Origin: Paralithodes platypus
Lineage: Eukaryota > Arthropoda > Malacostraca > Decapoda > Lithodidae
NCBI GenBank assembly: GCA_032716605.1
Contig: CM064495.1
Span: 40,757,903-40,821,902 of the forward strand
Length of the DNA: 64,000 nt
Direction of reading: 5' to 3'
The notes beneath the pieces are model-generated. The model was given only the letters and a program-made list of their open reading frames with translations, made no database searches and had not been told where the DNA came from. Shown one piece after another: positions 10,454 through 21,180 of the stretch (position 1 is its first letter; each line of letters opens with the position of its first letter). Made by a program: the position numbers and the translations under genes.

Positions 10454-11237
10454 AGGGGGAAGGGTTTATTTTTTGGTCGATAATTTCATATAGGCCTATT
10501 TATTATTTCATATAGGCATATTTCTTATTTCATATAGGCCTATTTCTTATTTCATATAGGCCTATTTATTATTTCATATAGGCCTATTTCTTATTTCATA
10601 AGGCATATTTCTTATTTCATATAGGCCTATTTATTATTTCATATAGGCCTATTTATTATTTCATATAGGCCTATTTATTATTTCATATAGGCCTATTTCT
10701 TATTTCATAAGGCATATTTCTTATTTCATATAGGCATATTTCTTATTTCATATAGGCCTATTTATTATTTCATATAGGCCTATTTATTATTTCATATAGG
10801 CCTATTTCTTATTTCATAAGGCATATTTCTTATTTCATATAGGCCTATTTATTATTTCATATAGGCCTATTTATTATTTCATATAGGCCTATTTATTATT
10901 TCATATAGGCCTATTTATTATTGTTGTCCTCCCTAAACCTCCATCAAACTTTAAAAAAAAACATCCATTAGATCCCCCTTCTAGATTAATTCGTACATTT
11001 TTCGGTAGAAAAATGTTCCGGCCAAAGGCCGGTTCTTCCAACATTACAGGCTCACTATCGTTCGCCAGGGTAAAAATCGACACCCAAATAGCACGAAAGG
11101 TCTTCATATTGACAAAGATTGGGGCGAAAGGTTATAAAATTGACAAACTAATGGGGCAAACATCATAGCATCTGAAAACCAATGGGGCTAAGCATGAGGG
11201 AGAAAGGGGACCATAATAACGGCCCCTCTCCCCTTAC
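10451..11237 (+). mobile_element. TTAA-B element, copy 6, with internal expansion
   Basis: TTAAGGGGG start and CTCCCCTTAC end (right TTAA mutated). The distal part has CTCCCTAAACCTCCATCAA, hairpin 1, GC hairpin CCGGCC-AAA-GGCCGG, and the subrepeats. The AT-rich part near the left end has grown into a 22-bp array of about 435 bp, doubling the element. Confidence 0.87.
10484..10921. repeat. 22-bp minisatellite inside TTAA copy 6
   Basis: About 20 units, each with ATTTCATATAGGCCTATTT plus three bases (ATT or CTT). A shortened variant (CATAAGGCAT) recurs near 10598, 10706 and 10816, a spacing of about 108-110 bp. That indicates a five-unit higher-order repeat. Confidence 0.95.
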
Positions 11238-11469
11238 TTTACTCGCCTTCCCCTCTTTATACGTGTCTTCCGTTCCTTTCCTGTACACTTGTTAATTCCC
11301 CCTTCCTTCCTTCCTTCCTGTCTCGTCTGTTTCTCCTCTCCCCTCCCAACACCTCTCACCTTCTATCAAGTCTCCTGTCTTCTCTCCCCTCCCCTCTCCC
11401 CTCCTCTCTCCTCCCCTCTCCCCTCTCTCCTCTTCCCCTCCCCTTCCCCTCATTCGCTTCTCCTTGCTT
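11238..11469. repeat. C/T-rich low complexity
   Basis: Pyrimidine-rich tract with TTCC and CTCCCC motifs. The 84-codon frame through it is Ser/Pro/Leu low complexity, not a gene. Confidence 0.85.
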
Positions 11470-11855
11470 TTAAGGGGAAGAAGACCGTTTTTCTGGATCC
11501 CCTTCTCCCTAATGTTTTAGCCCCACTAGTTTTGAGATTATAAGACGTTCGGCCCATTAGTTTGGCGATTTTAACACCTTTCGCCCCATTTCGTTGTCAA
11601 TTTTAAGACCTCTCGTGCCATTTAGGTGTGTCGATTATTTCCTGGCGAGCGATAGCGAGCCTGCAATTTTAAGAGGAACCGGCCTTCAGCTTGGACATTT
11701 CTCTACCGAAAAATGTACAAATGTATCTTGAAGGGGGGGGGGGGGGGTCTATTTTTTTTTTTTTCTAAGCTTGATGGAGGTCTAGCGAGGAAACTAAAAA
11801 AAAATATATGAATACATTAATTAATACACCAAACAAACGGTCAGTCTCCCCTTAA
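11470..11855 (-). mobile_element. TTAA-B element, copy 7
   Basis: TTAAGGGGAAGAAGACCG to GTCTCCCCTTAA. It contains AGCCCCACTAG, the TTTTAAGACC subrepeats, GGCGAGCGATAGCGAGCC, an altered GC hairpin (CCGGCC-TTC-AGCTTGG, unpaired), hairpin 1, and GCTTGATGGAGGTCTAG. G and T homopolymers have grown near the right end. Confidence 0.9.
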
Positions 11856-12122
11856 CTTCTGCTTCCTTCCCCCACCTAATTTCCCCTCTCCTCCCTCCCC
11901 CACTTCCCCACTCCCCTCAATTCCTCTCTCGTCTCTCTTCCCCCGTCCTCTGCAATCATCTAGCCCCTTCTTCTATGCCTTCTTTATCTTCGCCTCTTTG
12001 CTCCTCTCTTCATCTTTTGTTTCCTTCCCTCCCCTCCTCTCCCCTCTCCCCAACCCTTCCCCCTCCTCTCCCCTCTCCCCAACCCTTCCCCCTCCTCTCC
12101 TATCCTTGCTTTAGTTCTACCT

Positions 12123-12154
<32 letters not shown>

Positions 12155-12182
12155 CATACATACATACATACATACATACATA
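11856..12182. repeat. C/T-rich tract and (ATAC)n
   Basis: Pyrimidine-rich low complexity (with a duplicated CCCCAACCCTTCCCCCTCC block) followed by a tetranucleotide ATAC/CATA array (12125-12182). Confidence 0.9.
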
Positions 12183-12542
12183 ATATCTAACTGTGTCCAT
12201 AACGACATTGATACTATTCAAAGTGGCTAAATGATTAAGGCGTTTTGCTTTCATGTGTTCATATGTTGTGGAGTTATAGTGGGTGACTTCGCAGGCATAG
12301 CTCATCGATCAATATAATTGTTTGTGTTGAAAGTCTAACGTTAAATAAAAAAATCACCAAAAAAACAAAAACAAACGTGAAAAACAACAATGCCTACACT
12401 GACAGGTGATATGCTATTCCAAATATCAACTGTCACTTTTTATTTATTTATTTTGTCAGGGGATGGACAGAACATATATATATATATATTTGTTTTTTTC
12501 CACAGAAGAGGTAAATAAATATGTCGTATGTCAGCATGGGTA
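12183..12542. other. No gene recognised
   Basis: AT-rich single-copy-looking sequence with short frames. A GCTAAATGATTAAGGCGTTTTGC string (12227 onwards) and GTGGAGTTATAGTGGG (12269 onwards) vaguely recall a pol III head, but the B box is missing. Confidence 0.35.
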
Positions 12543-12762
12543 TTAACCCTTTCAGTGTAGGCCTACTATGACACGTTGCTTCGTTATAGTCTGGCTAATA
12601 TTAGACGATTTTATTAAGCTTAGAAATTCTATAGGAAACATAGGGGTCAAATATTTGCGATTAATTCGTCAAACTCCCACATGCCTATTACACTTAATGT
12701 AGTTTTCTAATAATAGGCAGAATATAATGAAGACACGCGCCCTCGTATCCTAAAAGGGTTCA
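12543..12762. mobile_element. CCC-family element F2, decayed
   Basis: Begins TTAACCCTTTCAGTGTAGG and ends AAAAGGGTTCA (right TTAA mutated). It shares TATTAGACGATTTTATTAAGCTTAG with other CCC elements only in part. The right half is strongly diverged. Confidence 0.65.
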
Positions 12763-13545
12763 TTCTTATTCCTCAATAGTCACATTGTTATTATCCACCC
12801 ACAAAGTTTGGCATTACTTGTAAATGTCGCGGTTGTATACGGTCAAGTTTTCAATTTGCCTTTTGTCTCCCTCATTGACATACAAACAAAAACAAAAACA
12901 AACCCACAGCGGTACCGCGTGAGTGAACCACCTGCGCCCAGAGGTAAACAAGTCACACCACCACATTTTCCCGGTATTGTTCGATCGGCAATAGTTATTC
13001 TGCATTGGTACCGGAAACAAAGCCGACAGTAGATGATTTGTGTGGCCGAATACTTTTAACACTGTCATTTAGTACCTGCCAAATCATAAATACTTGTTTT
13101 AAATTGAGACACGTCCTTTAAGCTGAGGGGTAGAGAAACACAACACAGCTGAGCCACCCACCTGACAGGCCGCAGCACTTGACACACTCGGTCCTCGGCA
13201 CTCCTCGCCACCCTGTCAACATCCTCCAAAGTATCCCAACTCCCAGGCGATGACACGGGGCCGTCTCAACGATACATGATCCCACGGCGACACAGTTTAT
13301 ATTTATCCTTCACACTAACGTCAACACAGATTTAGACAGATGTTCACGTGATCTGAGGCGACGTGACGAAACCAGACCGCCGCGCGAACTGAAAGTCAGA
13401 GCCACGGGATGACACGGGCTAAGATGTTGGCGCGACAACGGCCACCAGCGAACTCGGCTCCACGCGGCGAGGTAGAGAGCCTAGCCCGCAACAGTCCCGC
13501 CTAGTCAATACCTAGATCAATAGTCATGCGGAGGCACCTCGCTCA
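12763..13545. other. Single-copy stretch, CpG-rich from about 13180
   Basis: Free of the repeat families seen elsewhere. From about 13180 to 13510 it is GC- and CpG-rich (for example GCGACGTGACG, CCGCCGCGCGAAC), unlike the AT-rich surroundings. Frames of 63-84 codons lack motifs. It could be a promoter/5' exon region or an old GC-rich element; I cannot choose. Confidence 0.4.
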
Positions 13546-13901
13546 CGCTCCTTCTCTCTCGCTCTCCCTCTCTCTACCATAATAACGATTACACCCCCGG
13601 CATAACACAAGCCAGGGCAGGTAACTGATGTGGGCGTGCACAGATAAATGGCCCAAATCAATAACCCTTTGATATAATTTCAGAGAAGTTATGATATAAT
13701 TCAGATATACACCATTTGAGGAGGAACCCTTTATTGACAACATTTTGCTCATAGCTTCTGTATATCACTAAAAAGAATAACCTATAATTATAACTTTACC
13801 AATGGAATGCCCCTACTCAAATGGTACGTCTTACATCCAACACCCTTTTTAGTAGGTACCCTAAAATGTCTAACTCCAAACAAAACACTAGGCCTACACA
13901 C
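13546..13901. other. No gene recognised
   Basis: A short CT tract (13548-13576) and non-repetitive AT-rich sequence. No motif recognised. Confidence 0.4.
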
Positions 13902-14272
13902 TTAAGGAGGGATGGTTCACATTTTGGGCGATTTTTTCATGTATTCATTATTTTTCTAGTTTCCTCCCTAGACCTCCATCAAATTTAAAAAAACACATCC
14001 ATTAGATCCCCCTTCTAGATTAATTTGTAAATTTTTCGGTAGAAACATGTCCCAGCCAAAGGGCGGTTCTTCCAACATTACAGGCTCACTCTCATTCGCC
14101 AGGGAAAAAATCGACACCTAATTAGCACGAAAGGTCTAAATATTGACGAAGAAATGAGGCGAAAGGTCTTCAAATCGACTAACTAATGGGGCAAACATTT
14201 TAACATCTGAAAACTAATGGGGCTAAACACGAGGGAGAAAGTGGTCCAGAAAACCGGCCCATCCCCCCTTAA
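13902..14272 (+). mobile_element. TTAA-B element, copy 8
   Basis: TTAAGGAGGGATGGTTCAC to CATCCCCCCTTAA, with TTTCCTCCCTAGACCTCC, a hairpin 1 with one mismatch, a GC hairpin damaged on both sides (CCAGCC-AAA-GGGCGG), and the subrepeats. It keeps the AT-rich segment that is expanded in copy 6 in unexpanded form. Confidence 0.88.
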
Positions 14273-14312
14273 CAACAACAGTAACCTCAAGTGCTTCGGA
14301 AGTGGTGACTGT

Positions 14313-14421
14313 GGGGTTGGGAATGTCCTTGGTGGCGAATTGAGTTAGAGGGTTGGGAATGTCCTTGGTGGCGAATTGAGTTAGAGGGTTGGGAATGTCC
14401 TTGGTGGCGAATTGAGTTAGA
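14313..14421. repeat. 36-bp tandem repeat, 3 copies
   Basis: Three identical units starting GGGTTGGGAATGTCCTTGG. The unit length is divisible by three, so a minus-strand frame reads through, but no protein motif is visible. Confidence 0.92.
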
Positions 14422-14507
14422 GGGAGCGGTACTACAGGGAGGAAAGATTATATTATAGTAGGCGGGGACGTAGGATCGGCCACACCTTGCCACCCCGCCT
14501 AACAGAG

Positions 14508-14530
14508 GGAGAGAGAGAGAGTGTGAGAGT

Positions 14531-14566
<36 letters not shown>

Positions 14567-14775
14567 AATACAGACAGAGAGAGAGATAGAGAGACAGACA
14601 GACAGAGAGAGAGAGACCTTACAGTGATCAGGTAGGCCACAATTACGAAGAACAAGAATGATTTGTTTACAATAACACCGATGTTGTTTACAATAACACC
14701 GATGTTGTTTACAATAACACCGATGTTGTTTACAATAACACCGATGTTGTTTACAATAACACCGATGTTGTTTTG
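14508..14775. repeat. GA/CAGA tract and 21-bp repeat
   Basis: GAGA and CAGA simple repeats (14508-14616) are followed by six units of GTTTACAATAACACCGATGT plus one base (14660-14775). Confidence 0.92.
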
Positions 14776-14829
14776 GGCCTGGTTAGATCAGTTAGATTAG
14801 TTTATGTGGCTTAGGCTTTATTATGTCTA

Positions 14830-15018
14830 TTAACCTTGTCTGTGCCGATTCTGTAGACGATATTGTGCAGTTTCGGAAGGATTCGTGGTGGTAAAAAGGG
14901 TTAAGGGAGATAGTTAGAGGCCTGTTCATTGCTTTAGGCCCCCAATTAAACTGACTGAAATCGTCTAAGAGTAGCCAGAATAAAGTTAAAAGGGCGTCAC
15001 CGGTAGAGAAAGGGTTAA
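14830..15018. mobile_element. CCC-family element F3, unnested
   Basis: TTAACCTTGTCTGTGCCG to GTCACCGGTAGAGAAAGGGTTAA, about 189 bp. The centre reads AAAAAGGGTTAAGGGAGATAG with a single TTAA. That is the empty counterpart of the site where TTAA copy 16 sits in F6. Confidence 0.75.
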
Positions 15019-15188
15019 TGTTGGGTGTGGGAGGCCTCCAGGTGGTCCAGGCTAGTCGTATATAAGGAGGGTTTAGTTGACGTTCTTACAGTAGCCTCTA
15101 TGGTGTTTAGGTTAGGTTATTTACATTTCGGTTTGATTACTTTGTTATTTAGTTGGCTAGGTTATATTAGTTATGGGTTTGTTTATGT

Positions 15189-15224
<36 letters not shown>

Positions 15225-15436
15225 GTATTGTGTATGTGAATTAGTGACAGTGATCGTGACCGGAGAGAGAGAGAGAGAGAGATTTGTGGTACACTGTGGG
15301 TGGGTGTAAGTATGACGTGTGTGTCTCTGTGTGTGTAAATGTCATGTACGTGAATAATGGGTAGTGAGCGTGACCGTTGATAGGGGTGGTGGCTTATCTG
15401 ACTTTTGAGGTACACACGTTACACAGCATTATTAAT

Positions 15437-15438
<2 letters not shown>
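15019..15438. other. No gene; GT and GA microsatellites
   Basis: Low-information sequence with a GT array (15195-15223) and a GA run (15262-15282). Degenerate GTGAATTAGTGACAGTGATCG-type segments recur near 15236 and 15350. Confidence 0.4.

Positions 15439-15480
<42 letters not shown>
15439..15480. repeat. (AC)n, 5' flank of LINE copy 1
   Basis: CA/AC array that runs directly into the LINE at 15481. The same motif resumes at the LINE's 3' end (17619-17654). Confidence 0.95.
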
Positions 15481-15482
<2 letters not shown>

Positions 15483-17407
15483 GGAATAAAGATATTTCAA
15501 ACTGCCTGCTTGCTAAAAAATGTGCTAATGATAGATTAAAATCCTCACAAAATGACGAAGAACGGGTGAAATTTGTAGAGCTACGACGCAAAGCCAAAAA
15601 GTTAATTAAGCAAAGTAAAAAGACCTTAGAGTTACATATTGCGAATCAAAGTAAAACAAACCCGAAAGAATTCTATAGTTATATCAGAAAGAAAAAAGTA
15701 GTTAATTCAACTGTTGGACCGTTAGTCGATGAAAAAGGAGAATACACCAAAGACGAAGTACAAATGAGTAATGCCCTCAATACCTTCTTTGCATCAGTTT
15801 TTACAACAGAAGACCTCAGTGATATCCCTACACCATCGCCGATTCAGATTGATAATTCAGATGTTCTAAGCAATATCACCGTTACAGAGAGAGAAGTATT
15901 GAATTGTTTAGATAAACTCAAGGTAAATAAAACGCCAGGACCTGATACAATCTCGCCTAGAGTTCTAAAGGAAGCTAAGAATGAGCTCTCCAAACCACTG
16001 ACATTACTATTCAATAAATCCTTGCAGTCTGGAACTATGCCTGATCAGTGGAAGCTAGCCAACGTAACACCGATATTCAAAAAAGGCAGCAAATCCCTAC
16101 CCAGTAACTATCGTCCAATTAGCTTAACCTCAGTTGTATGTAAAATGCTAGAAACGGTCATACGAGACAGACTCGTAAATCACTTGGAGGAAAATAACAT
16201 ACTTAAAGATACTCAACACGGCTTTCGTAAAAAACGTTCCTGTTTAACAAACCTCTTAGACTTCTTCCACGATATCCTCAACCTCTACGATGAGAGTAAA
16301 GCTGTAGATATTATATACCTTGATTTTCAAAAGGCCTTTGACAAAGTTCCCCACAAACGTTTACTGCTAAAACTAAAAGCGCATGGAATACAAGACGGTG
16401 TGTTGAAATGGATAGAAAATTGGCTCAGCAACAGAAAGCAAAGGGTAGTCATAAACGGTAAGGCATCTAAATGGACCAATGTAAGTAGCGGGGTACCCCA
16501 GGGATCGGTACTAGGACCAATTCTCTTTCTAATTTACATCAACGACATAGATGAGGGTCTCACCTGCACAATCTCAAAATTTGCTGACGATACAAAAATT
16601 GCAAATAGCGTACTCTCAAAAGAACAAGTTGACGATATGCAACACAATCTAGATAAATTGTCATGTTGGGCCCAAATTTGGCAAATGAGTTTCAATGCGA
16701 ATAAATGTAAAGTACTACATGTCGGATACCTAAATGAGAAAGCAAACTATTCGATGAATGGCACTCAGCTTAAGAATGTAAACAGAGAAACTGATCTGGG
16801 AGTAACAATATCGAGTAACCTAAAACCGAGTCAACAATGTTCAGAAGTTGTTAAGAAGGCAAACAAAATAATTGGCTTTATAGGCAGGTCATTTGAGCAT
16901 AAATCCAAAGAAGTTATCCTAACCCTTTACAATTCCTTAGTCCGCCCTCTTCTGGAATACTGCGTTCAATCCTGGTGCCCTTATTACCAAAAAGATATAA
17001 ACAAGCTAGAACGAGTTCAACGTAGAGTTACCAAAATGATACCTAGCCTAAAGAACAAACCATACGAAGAGCGTCTTAGAGAATTAAATCTATTTCCTTT
17101 AACCCAGCGCAGATTAAGAGGCGACTTAATTCAAGTGTTCAAAATCATCAAAGGCATCGACAATATGAACTGTAGTAAGTACTTCACTATCGACCAATCT
17201 AATTACACGCGGGGAAACGGTTGCAAAATTATTGGTAAATCTTTTAACTCGCACGAATCTAAGAATTTCTTCTTCAATCGAGTTGTCAACTTGTGGAATG
17301 GGCTTCCCCGAGACGTTATAGACTGCAGCACCGTTGATTCATTTAAATTCCGCCTAGACAAATATCTCGCATCAAACCCGCGACTGACTGCGTTTGTAAA
17401 TGAATAA
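15481..17407 (+). CDS. LINE ORF2 C-terminal part: reverse transcriptase
   Basis: This is the reverse transcriptase and C-terminal part of a non-LTR retrotransposon ORF2, which copies element RNA at a nicked chromosomal target. Visible RT blocks are NYRPISLTSVVCK, QHGFRKKRSCLTN, YLDFQKAFDKVPH (first catalytic Asp), SGVPQGSVLGPILF and FADD (16580-16591, catalytic Asp pair). The thumb region LGVTISSNLK and the C-terminal LVRPLLEYC and NLWNGLP motifs follow. About 642 codons belong to the LINE; codons in the same frame before 15481 come from the AC repeat and are not part of the protein. The endonuclease is absent, so this copy cannot be autonomous. ORF layout and RT blocks resemble the CR1/L2/Jockey group; the ORF1 esterase of copy 2 favours CR1/L2. 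No host promoter is visible. Confidence 0.92.
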
Positions 17408-17615
17408 CTTTATCCTCCCCTCAGTTACTAACCCATATGTCCCCTACTAACTTCCTAGTCCTGCCACGTTAGTGGCAGGGCAGTAGTTCCCTTTCCAATG
17501 TTCCCTTACCCACTCTAAACCACTGTTTGGACACTTGATCCTCAGTGTTTTGGAGGACAAGCAACCTAGAAGGGTCACTAGATCTGTTGTTGCTTGATTT
17601 CCTTTGTACTCCTTT

Positions 17616-17619
<4 letters not shown>
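15481..17619 (+). mobile_element. CR1/L2-like LINE, copy 1 (5'-truncated)
   Basis: The homology to LINE copy 2 starts abruptly at GTGGAATAAAG and continues to the family's 3' tail (CCTTTGTACTCCTTTGTAC). Both ends abut AC microsatellite. ORF1 and the endonuclease are missing. The 3' UTR has the TTAGTGGCAGGGCAG form shared with copy 4, unlike copies 2 and 3. The reading frame is intact, so the copy is probably young. Confidence 0.93.

Positions 17620-17655
<36 letters not shown>
17620..17655. repeat. (AC)n, 3' flank of LINE copy 1
   Basis: CA array continuing directly from the LINE tail GTAC. Confidence 0.95.
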
Positions 17656-17656
<1 letters not shown>

Positions 17657-17707
17657 ACAGGGATACTATTAATTGCACTATATAAACTCGACTTCAAACT
17701 GTATTAA

Positions 17708-17930
17708 TTGTTTTTTCGCCCCATTGTGTATATTTGTTTGCCAATTTTAAGACCTTTCGTGTCATTTTGGTGTCGATTTCTTCCTGGCGAACGATAGCGA
17801 TCCTGCAAGTTAGGAGGCACCTGCCTTTAGCCTTGGATATTTGTCTACCGAAAAATGTACAAATTTATCTTGAAGGGTGATCTTAAGGGAAATGTCTTAA
17901 ATGCTGATGGAGGTCTAGGGAGCAAATTTA
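17708..17930 (-). mobile_element. TTAA-group fragment, copy 9
   Basis: Starts inside the subrepeats (TTTTCGCCCCATT, CCAATTTTAAGACC). It continues through GGTGTCGATTTCTTCCTGG, a mutated mirror repeat, a broken GC hairpin and hairpin 1 to GCTGATGGAGGTCTAGGG. One end is truncated and the other degenerates into an A-run. Confidence 0.85.
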
Positions 17931-18026
17931 AAAAAAAAAAAAAAAAATCAATTAAATTAAATGTGTACTGTAGCCCTGCGATTCGTAGAGGTTCGTCATT
18001 AACATAAAAAGTTGCCTGGATAAAAT

Positions 18027-18027
18027 C

Positions 18028-18076
<49 letters not shown>

Positions 18077-18101
18077 AAAAAATAGTAATAATAATAATAA
18101 C

Positions 18102-18141
<40 letters not shown>

Positions 18142-18148
18142 TCAACAA

Positions 18149-18179
<31 letters not shown>

Positions 18180-18190
18180 TATCAACAAAT
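18027..18190. repeat. (AAT)n arrays
   Basis: Long AAT/TAA arrays with a repeated ATCAACAAAT spacer at about 18141 and 18181. Confidence 0.95.
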
Positions 18191-18327
18191 CCTGGACTCC
18201 TCAAGGTGTTATACGAACCTATTAATGATTACTGGTTATTTAGGGTTATTGACGTTCGCAGTATCGTATTTCCCAGGTAAAATACACCTGCGACCCCCGT
18301 GTTATTGGTCAGGGTGATATACAAGGG

Positions 18328-18709
18328 TTAAAGGGGGTGATCTGTTTTTGTTCGGTCCTTTGCTATCTTTCTCTGGATTGTATCCATTTGGCCCCATTCA
18401 GCTTACTGTTTTAAGACGTTTATCCCCATCCCGGTGTCAATTTTTTACTGGTGAGCGGTAGCGACCCAGCATTTTTTGTTTATTTTTGTTAGACAGCAGG
18501 CTAAATTTGTACATTTTTCGATAGAAAAATGTCTCCGGCGAAGCCGGATTCCTTCATATAATGCTGGCTCGCTATCGCTCGCCAGGAAGAAATCGACACT
18601 TAGATGGGGATAAACGTCTTAAAATAGTTGGCTGAATGGGACCGGATGGATACAAGCCAGAGAAAGAGAGAAAAGGACAGAAATAACAAAAAGGTCCCCC
18701 CCTCCTTAA
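18328..18709. mobile_element. TTAA-C foldback element, copy 10
   Basis: TTAAAGGGGGTGATCTG to TCCCCCCCTCCTTAA. Inverted halves carry TTGTATCCATTTGGCCCC and GGATGGATACAAGCC, with TCCGGC-GAA-GCCGGA and hairpin ACATTTTTC-GATA-GAAAAATGT in between. Its right TTAA is also the left end of the TATCACACGAG element at 18706. Confidence 0.9.
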
Positions 18710-18923
18710 GCCTGTATCACACGAGCGTTTTTTCCCTCAACATTTATTCTCAACACTAGTCTGGCAGCTTGTGAGGTCAACATTTTAAGTATTTCGGTTA
18801 CCTTAATTCATCCACCATCAGTCTAGTTTCCGCTACCAGTGTAAAATATTCCAGAAATGATGCCATACAAATTTTGATTATCGAATGTTGACTAAAAAAG
18901 CTCTCGTGTGATAGCGGTTTAGG
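18706..18923. mobile_element. TATCACACGAG-family MITE, copy D1
   Basis: About 215 bp with terminal inverted repeats: TAAGCCTGTATCACACGAG on the left and CTCGTGTGATAGCGGTTTA on the right (a few mismatches). It contains no coding sequence. D2 (29783) and D3 (44607) share the ends, supporting a non-autonomous DNA element. The TSD is probably TA or TTA(A). Confidence 0.8.
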
Positions 18924-19089
18924 TATGGTGTTTGGCCACTAGTTATTCCGTTTAGAACGATGTCACGTGTTTGGTTTATTTTGGTTGTCATTATCACAGG
19001 TTAGGACAGACCGATAATTCAGCTACTAAGGCATTACATTTTCCGCCGGGTGAAACATAACTTACTATAGTACAACAGATCCGGTGGCA

Positions 19090-19325
19090 GGGTGTGTGTG
19101 TGGGTGTGGTGGGTGTGTGTGTGTGTGTGTGTGTGATATATATAGAGAGTGTGTGTGTGTGAGTGTGACAGAGAGAATGTGTGTGTGTTTGTGACAGAGA
19201 GTGTGGGTGTGGTGTGTGTACGTGTGTGTGTGTGTGATATATAGATACAGAGTGTGTGTGTGTATGACAGAGAGAGAGTGTGTGTGTGTGTGTGACAGAG
19301 AGAGTGTGTGTGTGTGTGTGTCGTA
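19090..19325. repeat. GT/GA minisatellite
   Basis: GT arrays broken by GACAGAGAG and GATATATAGA modules, in degenerate units of about 50 bp. The 114-codon minus-strand frame is a His/Thr repeat artefact. Confidence 0.9.
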
Positions 19326-19427
19326 GCTCTGTTCTCATGTAATATGAAAATCCAATATGGTGTTCCGCGTGACTTTACCGTGATAGGGCCGCTACTAAAC
19401 TATACTACCTCACTGTTTATGGTAGGA

Positions 19428-19634
19428 GAGAGAGAGAGAGAGAGAGAGAGAGTGAGTATGTGTGGGAGAGAGAGAGAGAGAGAAAGAGAGGGGGAGAAAA
19501 AGAGAGTGAGAGTGAGAGAGAGAGATAGTGAAAGAGAGAGTTACACAGATACTCAGACCACACACACCCTGCTGTCCTTACTTCGTGGTGCGGCCTTAAC
19601 ACTACTACAGTAGACAGGAAGAATTGGACAGCAA

Positions 19635-19702
<68 letters not shown>

Positions 19703-19970
19703 GGTGGAGCATACAGGAGAAAAAGACAAACGTGAGGATTGAGTCAAAAGAGGTGGGTTGGGGAGAGGTGGAAGGTGGAGAGAGGTGGAGGGACACGGCT
19801 CATGGAGGGACGAGGGTGGAGGGAATCGGAGGAGGGTGGTGGAGGGAGTCAGATACTGAAGGGAGGAGAGTGGTGGAATGAATCGGGTGGTGGAGGGAAC
19901 CGGGTGGGAAAAAGGTGGAGTAGGGGTTGAGGGTGGAGGAAGGCAAGTGGAGGGGTCCGTAATAGTAATT
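19428..19970. repeat. (GA)n arrays and GGTGGA-rich tract
   Basis: GA arrays (19428-19540 and 19639-19700) surround a short unique segment. A purine-rich GGTGGAG/GGGAGG tract then continues to about 19950. Frames are low complexity. Confidence 0.9.
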
Positions 19971-19994
19971 CAAATATTACTTTGGACACACTTA

Positions 19995-20060
<66 letters not shown>

Positions 20061-20092
20061 TAAGTGTGTCCAAAAAGAGTCCGTAATATTTA
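19953..20092. repeat. Inverted repeat with a (TA)n centre
   Basis: The arms TCCGTAATAGT...TTGGACACACTTACGA and TCATAAGTGTGTCCAA...AGTCCGTAATA face each other across a TA array of about 60 bp. The arms pair over about 17 bases next to the array, plus the outer TCCGTAATA. It may be the remains of a TA-targeting element. Confidence 0.75.
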
Positions 20093-20095
20093 ATT

Positions 20096-20965
20096 GTATT
20101 CATATGTACCAGCTAATTTATACAGTGTACCGTACTGTATGTATACTGTATGTACAGTCGTGCTAATAAGTGATACCTCGGCACTAAGTATGTTTTGATC
20201 AATAATTGGTATCGGCAATATCTAAGCTTCACTTCTTCATATCGAGCGGAATATACAAACATGTTCCTACACTTACCCACCTTATTCAACATCTGACAGA
20301 CATTAATACAGCACAGAGCAAGCCAAACGAAATGACAGCTGGGAGATGACTTATTAGCGCGACCGTACACACACATGATACAGTGTAGTGATCAATATTT
20401 AACAGACACAGAGGGTTTGTGATGGAGATGATAGTGAATCTGATTGTGTTCTTTTATTTTATTTATTTTTTATTTTAGTAAGCGTTGTTTCCACATAGCT
20501 ATTTTGATCAGTTATTTTGCCTTTATATTGTCTTTGTCCCAGTTTTGGTTTGTTTAGTTTGCAAGTGTTACATTTTAATTAATCACTGCTATATGTAATG
20601 CAAACGTATTTCATTTTTAATCTCCGCTAAATGTCGGTGTCTAGAGTTTGAATTAACATAATATAAATGTGATGGTTGCAAGAGGTCAATTGTTACCGAG
20701 GGGTTGGTGGTCACGTTTAATATTAACTCATTCTGCAACATTTTGTGTTTTAATTCTTACTAACACTAGGCTATTGTATACAGCTAAGGAAGGACTTCAT
20801 ATATATATATACCGTATATATAATACAAGAGAGAGGTGGTGAGAGATTAAACTAAATAGTGTGTGATAGACCTGGTGACAAAGAAAAACATATAAGCAGA
20901 TAAACAAGTGATTACAACAACGACACGAATAATAGTATACCCAATATAAGTACATCTATGCAAAC
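20096..20965. other. No gene recognised
   Basis: Non-repetitive, AT-rich sequence with a minus-strand 87-codon frame (20113-20376) that has no recognisable domain. None of the window's repeat families is seen here. Confidence 0.4.
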
Positions 20966-21180
20966 AGTCCCATTTCTGTCAATTTTAAGACCTTTCGTGC
21001 CATATAGGTGTCGATTTTATCCTGGCGAGCGATAGCGAGCCTGTAATTTAAGAGGAACCGGCTTTCAGCCGGGACATTTTTCTACCGAAAAATGTACAAA
21101 TTTATCTTGAAAGGGGCTCAAGGGGGTGTAATCTTAAGCTTGATGGATATCTAGGGACCAAACTAATAACCTCCCCTTAA
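20966..21180 (-). mobile_element. TTAA-A fragment, copy 11
   Basis: Right two-thirds only: TTTCTGTCAATTTTAAGACC, the mirror repeat, GC hairpin CCGGCT-TTC-AGCCGG (same compensated pair as copy 1), hairpin 1 and CCTCCCCTTAA. Confidence 0.88.

Noticed and set aside
15377..15480. N-terminal extension of the LINE copy 1 reading frame
   Set aside because: These codons translate the AC microsatellite and unrelated flank. Homology to the LINE begins at 15481.
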